Source: TMED23 sp964639965 (GTDB lineage Bacteria; Pseudomonadota; Alphaproteobacteria; Rhodospirillales; UBA2165). Taken from it: 64,000 nucleotides of DNA. The notes beneath the pieces are model-generated. The model saw nothing but the letters and a program-made list of their open reading frames with translations, ran no database searches and had not been told where the DNA came from. Below are positions 33,314-42,132 of this stretch, piece by piece. The position numbers and the translations under genes were made by a program. Position 1 is the first letter of the stretch, and every line of letters begins with the position of its first letter. The stretch covers positions 1 to 64,000 of the forward strand of contig CAZXGI010000008.1 of NCBI GenBank assembly GCA_964639965.1, in the 5' to 3' direction.

Positions 33314-35995
33314 TTATGATGCCTTCAAGTCACGAAGGACGTATTGAAGAATACCGCCATGACGGTAATATTCAACTTCATCGGCTGTATCAATGCGACA
33401 CACCAGAGTAATACTTTCAGTTGACCCGTCAACCCGTTGGATATTACACAATACATTCATTCGGGGTTTGACACCATCTTTAATACCAACAATATCAATA
33501 AGTTCGGTACCATTCAAACCAAGGGTTATCCGGCTTTGACCTTCTTTAAATTGTAACGGTAAAACACCCATCCCCACTAAATTAGAACGATGAATCCGTT
33601 CGAAACTCTCAACAATAACGGCTTTCGCTCCTAAAAGTTTAGTACCCTTTGCCGCCCAGTCCCGAGATGAACCATTACCATATAACTTACCACCAACAAT
33701 AACCAAGGGTACGCCCTCTTTCGCATACTTCATAGCAGCATCATAAATTGGCATCACTTCTTCTGAAGGATGGTATTTCGTAACACCCCCTTCAGTGCCC
33801 GGAACCATTTCATTCTTAATCCGGATATTAGCGAAAGTACCTCGCATCATAACCTCATGATTCCCCCGGCGAGAACCATACGAATTAAAGTCTTGCAAAC
33901 GCACCTGCCTATCTGTGAGGTAATTACCTGCCGGACTATCTGCTTTTATAGCCCCAGCAGGAGAAATATGATCCGTAGTTATAGAGTCACCTAAGATCGC
34001 TAGCTGGCGAGCACCTTTTATATCAGAAAAATCTCCAGCTTCTTCTTGCATACCTTCAAAGAAGCTAGGATACTTAACATACGTGGAAACCTCCTGCCAA
34101 TCGTAGGTTTCACTGCCTTCAGTCTGAATATTTTGCCACTGTTTAGGCCCTCGCCAAACTTCCTCGCCATAACGGCTGGCAAACATTTCTGGCGTAATAT
34201 GATTAAGCACTGCATTGTTAATTTCTTCGTTACTTGGCCAGATATCTTTAAGGTAAACAGGGTTTCCCACTTGGTCCTCTCCCAAAGGATCACTATATAA
34301 ATCGCAAGTCATTGAACCCGCCAAAGCATAGGCAACCACTATTGGTGGAGATGCTAAATAGTTGGTTTTAATTTGAGCATGAATGCGTCCTTCAAAGTTT
34401 CGATTGCCCGAAAGCACAGAACAAACTGTTAAATCTCCGTCAACAATTGCTTGATCAACGGGCGCAGGCAAGGGTCCAGAATTCCCAATACAGGTGGTAC
34501 AACCATAACCAACAACGTTAAATCCAAGCTCATCAAGATCATCTTGTAAATTAGCATCTTCCAAATAATCAGAGACCACTTTACTTCCCGGAGCAAGGGA
34601 AGTCTTAACCCAGGGCTTTGGCTTTAATCCAAGCTTATTAGCATTACGTGCTAATAAACCCGCCGCCATTAAAACACTTGGATTTGATGTATTAGTGCAG
34701 GAAGTTATTGCTGCAATAACGACATCACCATCTTGAACCTCATACCCCTCCTGTTCCGTCGCTTGCGGGCCCTTTCCACGACCAACTTCTTTAAGGGTCT
34801 CCTGAAATGCTGACGCAGCATTAGACAAATCAATCCGATCCTGTGGCCGTTTGGGGCCAGAAATTGACGGTTCAACCGTAGAAATATCTAGTTCTAAATT
34901 ATCTGTAAAAACGGGGTCTGGTGTTTGTGCATCTCGCCACATACCCTGGATTTTAGCATAAGCTTCAACCAAATTAACACGATCAGGGTCTCGCGAGGTA
35001 AACCGCAAAAAACGCAACGTTTCTTGGTCAATCGGAAAAATGCCACAAGTGGCACCGTATTCGGGAGCCATATTAGCAAGTGTTGCCCGATCAGGTAAAG
35101 ATAATCCATCCAATGCATCACCATAGAATTCGACAAATTTACCAACGACACCTTTCTCTCGTAATATCTGAACAACACGTAATACAAGATCTGTTGCTGT
35201 TGCACCCTCTCTCATTTCACCTGTCATTTTAAAACCAATAACTTCTGGAATAAGCATGGAAACGGGCTGGCCCAACATTGCCGCCTCCGCCTCTATCCCG
35301 CCAACTCCCCAGCCCAAAACTGCCAAACCATTAACCATCGTGGTATGACTATCGGTACCAACCAGCGTATCCGGATAAGCTATTAACTTCCCTTCAATCT
35401 CGTCAGTCCAAACAGTTTGCGCCAGAAATTCAAGATTTACTTGGTGGCAAATGCCTGTTCCGGGAGGTACCACCCGGAAATTATCAAAAGCTTTGGAGCC
35501 CCAGCGTAAAAATTCATAACGCTCCTGATTACGTTCAAACTCTTTATTTACATTTGCATCAAATGAGCCGGTCGTACCAAAATTATCAATCATCACGGAA
35601 TGATCTATTACAAGATCAACAGGACTTAACGGATTGATTTTCTGCGGATCGCCACCAAGGTCCAGCATTGCCTGACGCATAGCAGCCAAATCAACTACAG
35701 CGGGCACACCTGTAAAATCCTGCATCAACACTCTAGCCGGACGGAAAGCAATCTCACTATCAGAACTTTTAGCCTTCAGCCAAGAGCTAAGAGCTTTAAT
35801 ATCATCGACAGAAACCGATACCCCATCTTCATATCGAAGAAGATTTTCCAACAGAATTTTTAATGAAAATGGTAAACGAGAAATGTCCCCAAGCCCAGCC
35901 TCTGATGCAGCTTCAAGGCTAAAATAATCATAACTCATTTCGCCAACACTCAACGATCGCCTTGTTTTAAGCGTATCCTTGCCAATTTTTTCCAT
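33314..35995 (-). CDS. acnA: Aconitate hydratase A
   Basis: TCA-cycle [4Fe-4S] enzyme interconverting citrate and isocitrate. From the ATG at 35995, preceded by GGGGGAA, it is 893 residues; an ATG eight codons upstream is also open, but the ribosome site lies between them. Motifs are LPFSLKILLENLLR, VLMQDFTGVPAVVDLAAMR, GTDSHTTMVNGLAVLGWGVGG, and the cluster cysteines in TSCTNTSNPSV and GYGCTTCIGNSG. Further motifs are RNFEGRIHAQIKTNYLASPP, LGDSITTDHISPAGAI, and the swivel-domain GSSRDWAAKGTKLLGAKAVI. Upstream it is divergent from the cox-ccm block, matching the acnA-ccm neighbourhood seen in many alphaproteobacteria. Confidence 0.97.
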   Translation of the reverse strand: MEKIGKDTLKTRRSLSVGEMSYDYFSLEAASEAGLGDISRLPFSLKILLENLLRYEDGVSVSVDDIKALSSWLKAKSSDSEIAFRPARVLMQDFTGVPAVVDLAAMRQAMLDLGGDPQKINPLSPVDLVIDHSVMIDNFGTTGSFDANVNKEFERNQERYEFLRWGSKAFDNFRVVPPGTGICHQVNLEFLAQTVWTDEIEGKLIAYPDTLVGTDSHTTMVNGLAVLGWGVGGIEAEAAMLGQPVSMLIPEVIGFKMTGEMREGATATDLVLRVVQILREKGVVGKFVEFYGDALDGLSLPDRATLANMAPEYGATCGIFPIDQETLRFLRFTSRDPDRVNLVEAYAKIQGMWRDAQTPDPVFTDNLELDISTVEPSISGPKRPQDRIDLSNAASAFQETLKEVGRGKGPQATEQEGYEVQDGDVVIAAITSCTNTSNPSVLMAAGLLARNANKLGLKPKPWVKTSLAPGSKVVSDYLEDANLQDDLDELGFNVVGYGCTTCIGNSGPLPAPVDQAIVDGDLTVCSVLSGNRNFEGRIHAQIKTNYLASPPIVVAYALAGSMTCDLYSDPLGEDQVGNPVYLKDIWPSNEEINNAVLNHITPEMFASRYGEEVWRGPKQWQNIQTEGSETYDWQEVSTYVKYPSFFEGMQEEAGDFSDIKGARQLAILGDSITTDHISPAGAIKADSPAGNYLTDRQVRLQDFNSYGSRRGNHEVMMRGTFANIRIKNEMVPGTEGGVTKYHPSEEVMPIYDAAMKYAKEGVPLVIVGGKLYGNGSSRDWAAKGTKLLGAKAVIVESFERIHRSNLVGMGVLPLQFKEGQSRITLGLNGTELIDIVGIKDGVKPRMNVLCNIQRVDGSTESITLVCRIDTADEVEYYRHGGILQYVLRDLKAS

Positions 35996-36019
35996 TCGGT
36001 GTTCCCCCAGAAAAATCAA

Positions 36020-36451
36020 TTCATATGGTTCGCGTCGGCCTTGACTACACTATGCGTTGCAATTATTCCAGACTTTTAAAATCTAAACAAACCGATTAAT
36101 TCATATAATCTATTAATCATAATTGAAATTCGTTAGACTTACATGACTCGGAAATCTCCTTAAATAATAACACTAAATCCGGTAACATTTTCTTATGAAT
36201 TTTGCTTAATAAAAGACTTGAATTTAAAATTACAGGGATATAATGTCTGCCTAATAGGCGGCAAGCGTGGGATCCTCTAAAAGAGAAGCTGGCGGCGGAG
36301 TTTGTAATTAATAAAATAGGCGCCCTAACGAATCTCAGTAAGTCGACGTTAGAATTTTGAATAAGTGAATGTATAAAAATATAGCAGTAAAAAAAGTTAG
36401 TCAGTTTCTTTTAAGTTAAATCAATAATAAATTCGTAAAGGATAGATTCGG
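36020..36451. other. Intergenic region between divergent acnA and coxB
   Basis: About 430 AT-rich bases holding divergent promoters. A candidate plus-strand promoter is at 36218-36244. Downstream of it, 36253-36300 is a purine-rich, GC-richer patch (GGCGGCAAGCGTGGGATC, AGAAGCTGGCGGCGGAG) that stands out from its surroundings and would lie in the coxB leader. No open frame or known RNA was recognised. Confidence 0.45.
36218..36244 (+). promoter_or_regulatory. Candidate sigma-70 promoter for the cox cluster
   Basis: TTGAAT at 36218-36223 and a perfect TATAAT at 36239-36244, separated by 15 bases (16-17 if the -35 is read one or two bases earlier). Transcription would begin near 36251, leaving a leader of about 200 bases before coxB. 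This is a prediction by eye only. Confidence 0.4.
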
Positions 36452-37345
36452 ATGGTCCTGGCAGTAGTACTTGTGATTTTAGGTGTAGGCTCGGTAATAT
36501 TCCATATCTGGAGCCCTTGGTGGTCAACTGAAATAGCCTCAAATTGGGGTTCAATAGATACCGCTATCGATATAACCTTTTGGATTACCGGTGTAGCATA
36601 TGTTATTGTCATCTTATTTATGGCGTACTGCATATATAAATATAAGTACCGTCCAGATCGCCGAGCAGATTATGATCCAGAAAATAGCAAACTTGAGTGG
36701 TGGTTAACTTGGATTACCACCGCTGGTGTTGTCGGATTGTTAACCCCAGGACTACTTGCTTGGAATGATTTTGTTACTGTCCCCAAAGATGCCCTACAGT
36801 ATGAAGTAGTTGGAAAACAATGGGAATGGAATTATCGCCTGCCCGGTAAAGATGGCAAATTGGGGACTTCAAAGATCAGTCTTGTTTCAGATGACAACCC
36901 TTTTGGCATTAATCCAAAGGACCCAAACGGGCAGGATGATGTTTTGATTGAGGGAGACGATTTACATTTACCTGTGGGTGTGCCGATCAAGATGAACTTG
37001 AGATCTTTTGACGTACTCCACAATTTTTACGTTCCGCAATTCCGAGCCAAAATGGATCTTGTTCCAGGTATGATAACGTTTTTCTGGTTGACCCCCACTA
37101 GAACCGGAGAATTCGATATACTTTGTGCAGAGTTATGTGGCGTTGGTCACCATGCAATGCGGGGTACAGTTGTTGTTGATGGCAAAGCAGCGTTTAACAA
37201 ATGGCTGCAAGAACAGGAGACATTTGCGACACTTTACCCGAAAGCAGCGGGCAAAAATCAGCTGGCTAAAAATTCCAAGAAAATGTCAAAAATCAAAACA
37301 GTTGTTTCAAGTAGCAAAATTAATTCAAAAAACTTGGTTCGTTAG
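36452..37345 (+). CDS. coxB: Cytochrome c oxidase subunit II (aa3-type)
   Basis: Carries the dinuclear CuA centre that accepts electrons from cytochrome c. The CuA ligands are visible: His190 (FDVLHNFYVP) and Cys225, Glu227, Cys229, His233, Met236 in CAELCGVGHHAM. The aromatic patch KQWEWNYR is around 122-129. Three hydrophobic helices are predicted (about 2-20, 38-62, 88-105); the first may be an uncleaved or cleaved signal helix. There is no cytochrome c domain at the C-terminus, only a Lys/Ser-rich tail. The ribosome site AAAGGA lies about 11 bases before the start. Overall gene order (II, I, III-like, III-like, IV) resembles the alternative oxidase cluster coxMNOP of Bradyrhizobium rather than the standard coxBA-ctaB-ctaG-coxC cluster. 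Confidence 0.95.
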   Translation: MVLAVVLVILGVGSVIFHIWSPWWSTEIASNWGSIDTAIDITFWITGVAYVIVILFMAYCIYKYKYRPDRRADYDPENSKLEWWLTWITTAGVVGLLTPGLLAWNDFVTVPKDALQYEVVGKQWEWNYRLPGKDGKLGTSKISLVSDDNPFGINPKDPNGQDDVLIEGDDLHLPVGVPIKMNLRSFDVLHNFYVPQFRAKMDLVPGMITFFWLTPTRTGEFDILCAELCGVGHHAMRGTVVVDGKAAFNKWLQEQETFATLYPKAAGKNQLAKNSKKMSKIKTVVSSSKINSKNLVR

Positions 37346-37380
37346 AAATTTTTAATTTGATGGATAGAGGATAGGCAAAA

Positions 37381-39138
37381 ATGAGTAATGGCACTGTTGA
37401 AGAGACCCAAATAATACCGGAAGCTGAGGTTGAGGAAGTTGAATTATATCATGCTAAAAGCTTCATAACCAAATGGGTCTTTTGCCAAGATGCCAAGGTT
37501 ATCGCTATACAATATTCGGTAACGGCCATTGTCATTGGAATGGTTGGGCTAGTCCTATCTTGGTTAATGCGATTGCAGTTGGGTTTTCCAGAAGTATTTT
37601 CTTTTATTGACGCTGAAAGTTACTATCAATACGTCACCATGCACGGAATGATCATGGTTGTTTATCTCCTTACGGCACTTTTCCTTGGTGGATTTGGTAA
37701 TTATCTAATCCCACTGATGGTTGGGGCTCGAGATATGGTATTCCCATACATGAATATGCTGAGCTATTGGGTATATTTACTCGCAACACTAATACTAGCG
37801 GCAAGTTTTTTTGTTCCCGGTGGGGCTACTGGAGCAGGTTGGACGTTGTATCCACCCCAATCTGTAACACCGGGTACACCAGGAATAAATGGCGGTATTA
37901 TTTTGATGCTTGTCTCCCTCGCCTTTTTTATTATTGGTTTTACAATGGGTGGCTTGAATTATGTCGTAACCGTATTACAGGCGCGAACCAGAGGCATGAC
38001 GTTAATGCGCATGCCATTGACGGTTTGGGGCATATTTACTGCAACAATTTTAGCGCTTCTAGCATTTCCAGCACTTTTTGTTGCGGCAATTATGACGCTT
38101 TTCGACAAACTCCTTGGCACAAGTTTTTTTATGCCGGAAATGATTGTCCAAGGCGAGCTGAACTCCCACGAGAACGGCAGTCCCTTATTGTTCCAGCATT
38201 TGTTTTGGTTTTTTGGTCACCCGGAAGTATACATTGTTGCTCTACCGGCCTTTGGTGTAGTTTCTGATATCATCAGCACACATGCTCGCAAACCTATCTT
38301 TGGATACAGAATGATGGTATGGGCAATCGTCGCCATTGGCGGTTTAAGCTTCATTGTATGGGCACATCACATGTATGTCAGCGGCATGAACCCGTATTTT
38401 GGTTTTTTCTTTGCAACAACCACCTTAATTATAGCGGTTCCCACGGCTCTTAAATTGTATAACTGGACACTTACCTTGTATAAAGGAAATATCCATTTAA
38501 CAATTCCAATGTTATTTTGCGTAGCGTTTATCCTGACATTCCTAAATGGTGGTATTACCGGTCTATTTTTGGGGAATGTGATTGTTGATATACCCTTATC
38601 AGACACCATGTTTGTTGTTGCCCATTTCCACATGGTGATGGGCATAGCCCCGGTGCTCGTAATTTTTGCCGCTATCTATCACTGGTTCCCAAAAATGTCG
38701 GGCCGAATGCTCCATGAGGGCTGGGGACAGTTCCACTTTTGGGTTACCTTCTTAGGAAGTTATTTAGTGTATTTTCCTATGCACTATCTTGGATTTGTAG
38801 GGGTCCCAAGACGTTATTTTGAAATTGGAGAAACGTCTTTTGTACCCGAATCTGCTGTAGCGCTAAATGAGTTCATCACGGTCATGGTTTTGATAGTTGG
38901 CGCAGCACAAGTAGTGTTCATCATTAATATTATTGTGAGTATATTTAACGGAAAACCCGCAGGCGACAATCCTTGGGATAGTACAACACTTGAATGGCAA
39001 ACGGCATCAACACCTCCAGGCCACGGCAATTTTGGTAAGGAGTTGCCCATTTGTTATCGGTGGGCTTACGAATATGCCGTTCCAGGTGTAAAGGCGGATT
39101 TTATACCTCAAAACTTGCCACCAGATAAAATAAAGTAG
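37381..39138 (+). CDS. coxA: Cytochrome c oxidase subunit I (aa3-type)
   Basis: Catalytic haem-copper subunit (585 residues) that reduces oxygen to water and pumps protons. Haem a ligand: TMHGMIMVVY. D-channel region: FGNYLIPLMVGARDMVFP and NMLSYW. CuB and the cross-linked tyrosine: FWFFGHPEVYIVALPAFG. CuB histidines: VWAHHMYVSGM. Haem a3/a ligands: VAHFHMVMG. The glutamate in HPEVY places it in the A1 group. About 12 or more membrane helices are apparent. It follows coxB by 35 bases. No haem A synthase, protohaem farnesyltransferase or CtaG gene is nearby, so assembly must use genes elsewhere. Confidence 0.97.
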   Translation: MSNGTVEETQIIPEAEVEEVELYHAKSFITKWVFCQDAKVIAIQYSVTAIVIGMVGLVLSWLMRLQLGFPEVFSFIDAESYYQYVTMHGMIMVVYLLTALFLGGFGNYLIPLMVGARDMVFPYMNMLSYWVYLLATLILAASFFVPGGATGAGWTLYPPQSVTPGTPGINGGIILMLVSLAFFIIGFTMGGLNYVVTVLQARTRGMTLMRMPLTVWGIFTATILALLAFPALFVAAIMTLFDKLLGTSFFMPEMIVQGELNSHENGSPLLFQHLFWFFGHPEVYIVALPAFGVVSDIISTHARKPIFGYRMMVWAIVAIGGLSFIVWAHHMYVSGMNPYFGFFFATTTLIIAVPTALKLYNWTLTLYKGNIHLTIPMLFCVAFILTFLNGGITGLFLGNVIVDIPLSDTMFVVAHFHMVMGIAPVLVIFAAIYHWFPKMSGRMLHEGWGQFHFWVTFLGSYLVYFPMHYLGFVGVPRRYFEIGETSFVPESAVALNEFITVMVLIVGAAQVVFIINIIVSIFNGKPAGDNPWDSTTLEWQTASTPPGHGNFGKELPICYRWAYEYAVPGVKADFIPQNLPPDKIK

Positions 39139-39150
39139 GGTAAATTTCCT

Positions 39151-39780
39151 TTGAGTATCTTTAACGAACTTTCAAAAAAACCTTGGTTGGCGGATCCCTC
39201 GCAAATTGAGGGTACCCCAGATGGTCAGGGATTATTCTTGCCATCAGGTAAAATAGGTCTACGCGTATTTCTGGTTGTTGTAACAGTCGTGTTCCTATTA
39301 ACAACAATAGCCTACGGCGATCGTATGTTGTTCGCAAATTGGAAAACCTTTCCAGAACCTTGGGTGCTCTGGTTAAACACCTTAGTATTAATTGCAAGCA
39401 GCATTGCCATGCAATTTGCCCGAAATAATACGAAGCGAGACAATCTAACTGGAGTTCGTGATGGTTTGGTTTTTGGAGGAATCCTAACAATAGCTTTTCT
39501 TGTTGGCCAATTGTATGGCTGGCAGCAAATGGTAAAATCAGGATATTACGCCCACAATAATATCTCTAATGCCTTCTTTTATCTGGTGACTGCGCTACAT
39601 GGAGTTCACATGGTCGGCGGGCTAATTGCCTGGGGACGAAGCGTCCTGAAACTAAGAAAAATTTCGCGGACAAATGGTTCCATTGCTGACGTGAAATTAA
39701 GTGTCGAGTTGTGCACAACCTATTGGCATTATCTATTGATGATTTGGTTAATTTTATTCACTTTACTGTTGATGAGTTAA
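39151..39780 (+). CDS. Cytochrome c oxidase subunit III-like protein (first of two)
   Basis: A 209-residue haem-copper oxidase subunit III family protein with about five membrane helices. The family signature histidine/tyrosine features occur at SNAFFYLVTALHGVHMVGGL and in the final helix CTTYWHYLLMIWLILF. The start is a TTG at 39151, since no ATG or GTG lies in the first 50 codons that would keep the N-terminus; the start is therefore tentative. It lies 12 bases after coxA. A second subunit III-like gene follows immediately, as in Bradyrhizobium coxO and coxP. The two probably form distinct subunits, or one replaces the other. Confidence 0.85.
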   Translation: MSIFNELSKKPWLADPSQIEGTPDGQGLFLPSGKIGLRVFLVVVTVVFLLTTIAYGDRMLFANWKTFPEPWVLWLNTLVLIASSIAMQFARNNTKRDNLTGVRDGLVFGGILTIAFLVGQLYGWQQMVKSGYYAHNNISNAFFYLVTALHGVHMVGGLIAWGRSVLKLRKISRTNGSIADVKLSVELCTTYWHYLLMIWLILFTLLLMS

Positions 39781-39796
39781 AAAAGGATCTTACATT

Positions 39797-40522
39797 ATGG
39801 CGCGTCAAAATTCTAGCACTGCGGCGGCACAACCGATTGATTTGAAACCGGGGCTCGCCGGTCTTACTGAAGATTGGGCATCGGATCAACGAACTTTCAA
39901 GAAAGTGCCATGGGGTAAGGCAATGATGTGGATATTCCTTCTCAGTGACACATTTATCTTCACATGCTTTCTGATTTCTTACATGACAACTCGAATGTCT
40001 ACAGCAGTTGATTGGCCCCCAGTGAGTGAAATATTTGCCTTGTCTTTGGGCGGAGAGCCAATCCCCCTTATACTAATTGCTATCATGACCTTCATACTGA
40101 TAACCAGCAGTGGAACTATGGTGTTGGCGGTAAATTTTGGTTACCGTAAAGATAAAAAAAACACAGTATTATTTTTAATAATAACAGCCATTTTCGGGGC
40201 TTCATTTGTTGGCATGCAGGCTTTTGAATGGACAAAATTAATCATGGATGGTGTCCGACCCTGGGCAAACCCGTTTGGCGCTTCTCAATTTGGATCAGCC
40301 TTCTTTATGATCACTGGTTTCCATGGATTTCACGTGTCTTGCGGAGTTTTATTTCTTTTTATCATTGCCCGCAAAGTTTGGCGGGGAGATTATGACAATG
40401 AGAAGAAAGGTTTCTTCACAAGCCGAAAAGGCTCTTATGAAGAAGTCGAAACCATGGGTCTTTACTGGCATTTTGTCGATTTGGTTTGGGTTTTCATTTT
40501 TGCATTCTTTTATTTGTGGTAG
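39797..40522 (+). CDS. coxC: Cytochrome c oxidase subunit III (second of two)
   Basis: A 241-residue subunit III with the signature FFMITGFHGFHVSCGVLFLF and the final-helix MGLYWHFVDLVWVFIFAFFY, the classic COX3 ending. Additional helices are at about 45-65, 85-110 and 125-145. Subunit III stabilises the D proton channel and binds lipid. The start ATG at 39797 follows an AAAAGGAT ribosome site. It is 16 bases after the preceding subunit III-like gene and 9 bases before subunit IV. Confidence 0.93.
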   Translation: MARQNSSTAAAQPIDLKPGLAGLTEDWASDQRTFKKVPWGKAMMWIFLLSDTFIFTCFLISYMTTRMSTAVDWPPVSEIFALSLGGEPIPLILIAIMTFILITSSGTMVLAVNFGYRKDKKNTVLFLIITAIFGASFVGMQAFEWTKLIMDGVRPWANPFGASQFGSAFFMITGFHGFHVSCGVLFLFIIARKVWRGDYDNEKKGFFTSRKGSYEEVETMGLYWHFVDLVWVFIFAFFYLW

Positions 40523-40531
40523 GGGGACTAA

Positions 40532-40855
40532 ATGTCACAAAACGAAGGTCAACAGCACCCTCTAGGGGTTTATATTAAAGTATGGGTCTTACTATTTGTA
40601 CTTAGTGCCCTTTCTTACATGGTAGATTATCTCAATTTCCAAGGTTATCTTCGGTGGACATTAATCCTAATTTTTATGATGCTGAAAGCCGGTTATATTG
40701 TTGCGGTATTTATGCATATAAAATGGGAACGTTGGGCGTTAAGTTTTGCCATTTTGGGTCCTCCAACTGTATTACTTGTTTTTGTGGCAATTATGGTAAT
40801 TGAGTCAGATTACACATATCTGACAAGGAATTTATTTTTTGGAACGGGCTCTTAA
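40532..40855 (+). CDS. Cytochrome c oxidase subunit IV-type small membrane protein
   Basis: A 107-residue protein of the prokaryotic COX4/CyoD-like family, with three membrane helices at about 12-32, 36-58 and 66-90. The segments YIKVWVLLFVLSALSYMVDY and LKAGYIVAVFMHIKWER are typical of the family (KAxxV...MHxKxE). It sits 9 bases after subunit III in the oxidase cluster, so it is most likely a structural subunit of this oxidase. Confidence 0.88.
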   Translation: MSQNEGQQHPLGVYIKVWVLLFVLSALSYMVDYLNFQGYLRWTLILIFMMLKAGYIVAVFMHIKWERWALSFAILGPPTVLLVFVAIMVIESDYTYLTRNLFFGTGS

Positions 40856-40877
40856 AACAAGTAGTTCAGAATAAGCT

Positions 40878-41264
40878 ATGCGTATTAACTTGTTAATTGG
40901 CATATTAATAATACATATACTTGTTCCTTTTTCTAAAACATGGGCACACTTTGGGTTTGCCGATAGCGAGGATCCTGGTCACGGTATTTTTTGGGCATAT
41001 GGCTTCGTTTTTTTTACATTAATCGGTTTTATATTTTATCGACGTTGGGATCGGCGCCGGGGAACACCGGAACAGCAATCATTGCGACTTCACTTAAAGG
41101 AGCTAAACCGAGCATTAAATACCTATCTGAAACAAATTCAAAATGCTGATGAGTACCCAAATGAGTGTGGTCTATCTGAAGAACAACGTCGTAAAAGCCT
41201 TGATTCTGTTAAATCATTGCAAAGTCAAATTGATCACACTAAAGAAATGTTATCCTCAACATAG
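40878..41264 (+). CDS. Uncharacterised membrane protein of the oxidase cluster (128 aa)
   Basis: I do not recognise a named family. The N-terminus (about 1-23) is a signal peptide or helix. A second membrane helix is at about 36-56 (GIFWAYGFVFFTLIGFIFY), followed by RRWDRRRG, a positive-inside anchor, and a hydrophilic, probably coiled-coil C-terminal half (about 65-128). Between the helices is a short loop HFGFADSEDPGHG that faces the periplasm, with His and acidic residues. It lies 22 bases after subunit IV and 12 bases before the 33-residue microprotein, so it is part of the oxidase transcript. A role in assembly or as an accessory subunit is inference. Confidence 0.75.
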   Translation: MRINLLIGILIIHILVPFSKTWAHFGFADSEDPGHGIFWAYGFVFFTLIGFIFYRRWDRRRGTPEQQSLRLHLKELNRALNTYLKQIQNADEYPNECGLSEEQRRKSLDSVKSLQSQIDHTKEMLSST

Positions 41265-41276
41265 GAATTTAATATC

Positions 41277-41378
41277 ATGAGCCCACGCTTTAAAGTTCTG
41301 CTTTTAGCTATTCCAACAACCGGATTAATTATATTTTATATTCTTTTTTTAACCTTTCCTCATTGGTTTCCAAGATAA
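41277..41378 (+). CDS. Single-helix microprotein (33 aa) at the end of the oxidase cluster
   Basis: A short frame from ATG 41277 to TAA 41376-41378, preceded by AGGAA about 10 bases upstream. The protein has a basic N-terminus (MSPRFK), one hydrophobic helix (about residues 7-27) and a short C-terminus ending FPHWFPR. It follows the 128-residue gene by 12 bases on the same strand. Aa3 and cbb3 oxidases often carry single-helix small subunits, so a structural or assembly role is plausible but unproven. No family was recognised. Confidence 0.6.
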   Translation: MSPRFKVLLLAIPTTGLIIFYILFLTFPHWFPR

Positions 41379-41486
41379 TCTTGTATTCTAATCGTATTGG
41401 CAAGTATCAACGCATACTGCCCGCCAAGTCTCCATTGATATCCAGAAATTATTGTTTCCTTGATCCTAGTACTATACTTTTAAAAT

Positions 41487-42131
41487 ATGACTAATTTCTC
41501 AGGCAAGAAATTAACCTGTGTTAGAGGTGAACGTATTGTCTTCACTGACCTTGACTTCTCAATTGACGAGGGCAAAATCCTTTGCCTTAAAGGTCCCAAC
41601 GGTAGCGGAAAGTCGACCCTACTTCGTGTAATGGCGGGGCTTTTACGCCCCATTAATGGTAAATTGCTATGGAATGACAGCTCTATATACGATGATGAAG
41701 GATTTTTCCGAAGCCTGATACATTATGTAGGTCATCAGGACGCAATTAAAAGTGCCCTTACGGTAGAAGAAAATTTAAGATTCTGGGCAGAAATAAACTC
41801 CGGAGGAATTGACAAAGATTGCGTCCAAAAATCTTTAAAACAATTTTCCCTTGAAAGCATCTCTAAATTACCAGCCAGATACCTATCAGCTGGCCAGCGT
41901 AGACGTCTAAATCTTTCTCGCCTATGCACCACCTGGGCACCCCTTTGGCTACTAGATGAACCTGCCACTTCTTTAGATATGGAGTCTTTAGACATACTTT
42001 TTTCGGTTATTTCTGATCATGTAAATAAAGGCGGAATGGTTGCCATAGCAACCCATGAGAATATAGATGTAAATAGTAATTCTCTTGATATAACTATGTT
42101 TGCCGACCCCAAGATACCGTCACGGAGTTAA
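41487..42131 (+). CDS. ccmA: Haem exporter ATP-binding protein CcmA
   Basis: ATPase of the CcmABC(D) complex that drives release of haem-loaded CcmE during cytochrome c maturation. At 214 residues it is a single ABC domain: Walker A LKGPNGSGKSTLLRVMAGLL, signature LSAGQRRRLNLSRL, Walker B LWLLDEPATSLD, and H-loop IATHENID. It opens the ccmABCDEFGHI run, 108 bases after the oxidase microprotein. Its stop is one base before the ccmB start. Confidence 0.96.
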   Translation: MTNFSGKKLTCVRGERIVFTDLDFSIDEGKILCLKGPNGSGKSTLLRVMAGLLRPINGKLLWNDSSIYDDEGFFRSLIHYVGHQDAIKSALTVEENLRFWAEINSGGIDKDCVQKSLKQFSLESISKLPARYLSAGQRRRLNLSRLCTTWAPLWLLDEPATSLDMESLDILFSVISDHVNKGGMVAIATHENIDVNSNSLDITMFADPKIPSRS

Positions 42132-42132
42132 A

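Noticed and set aside
42100..42132. Upstream in-frame ATG for ccmB
   Set aside because: It overlaps ccmA and adds residues not seen in CcmB; the ATG one base after the ccmA stop fits the family.
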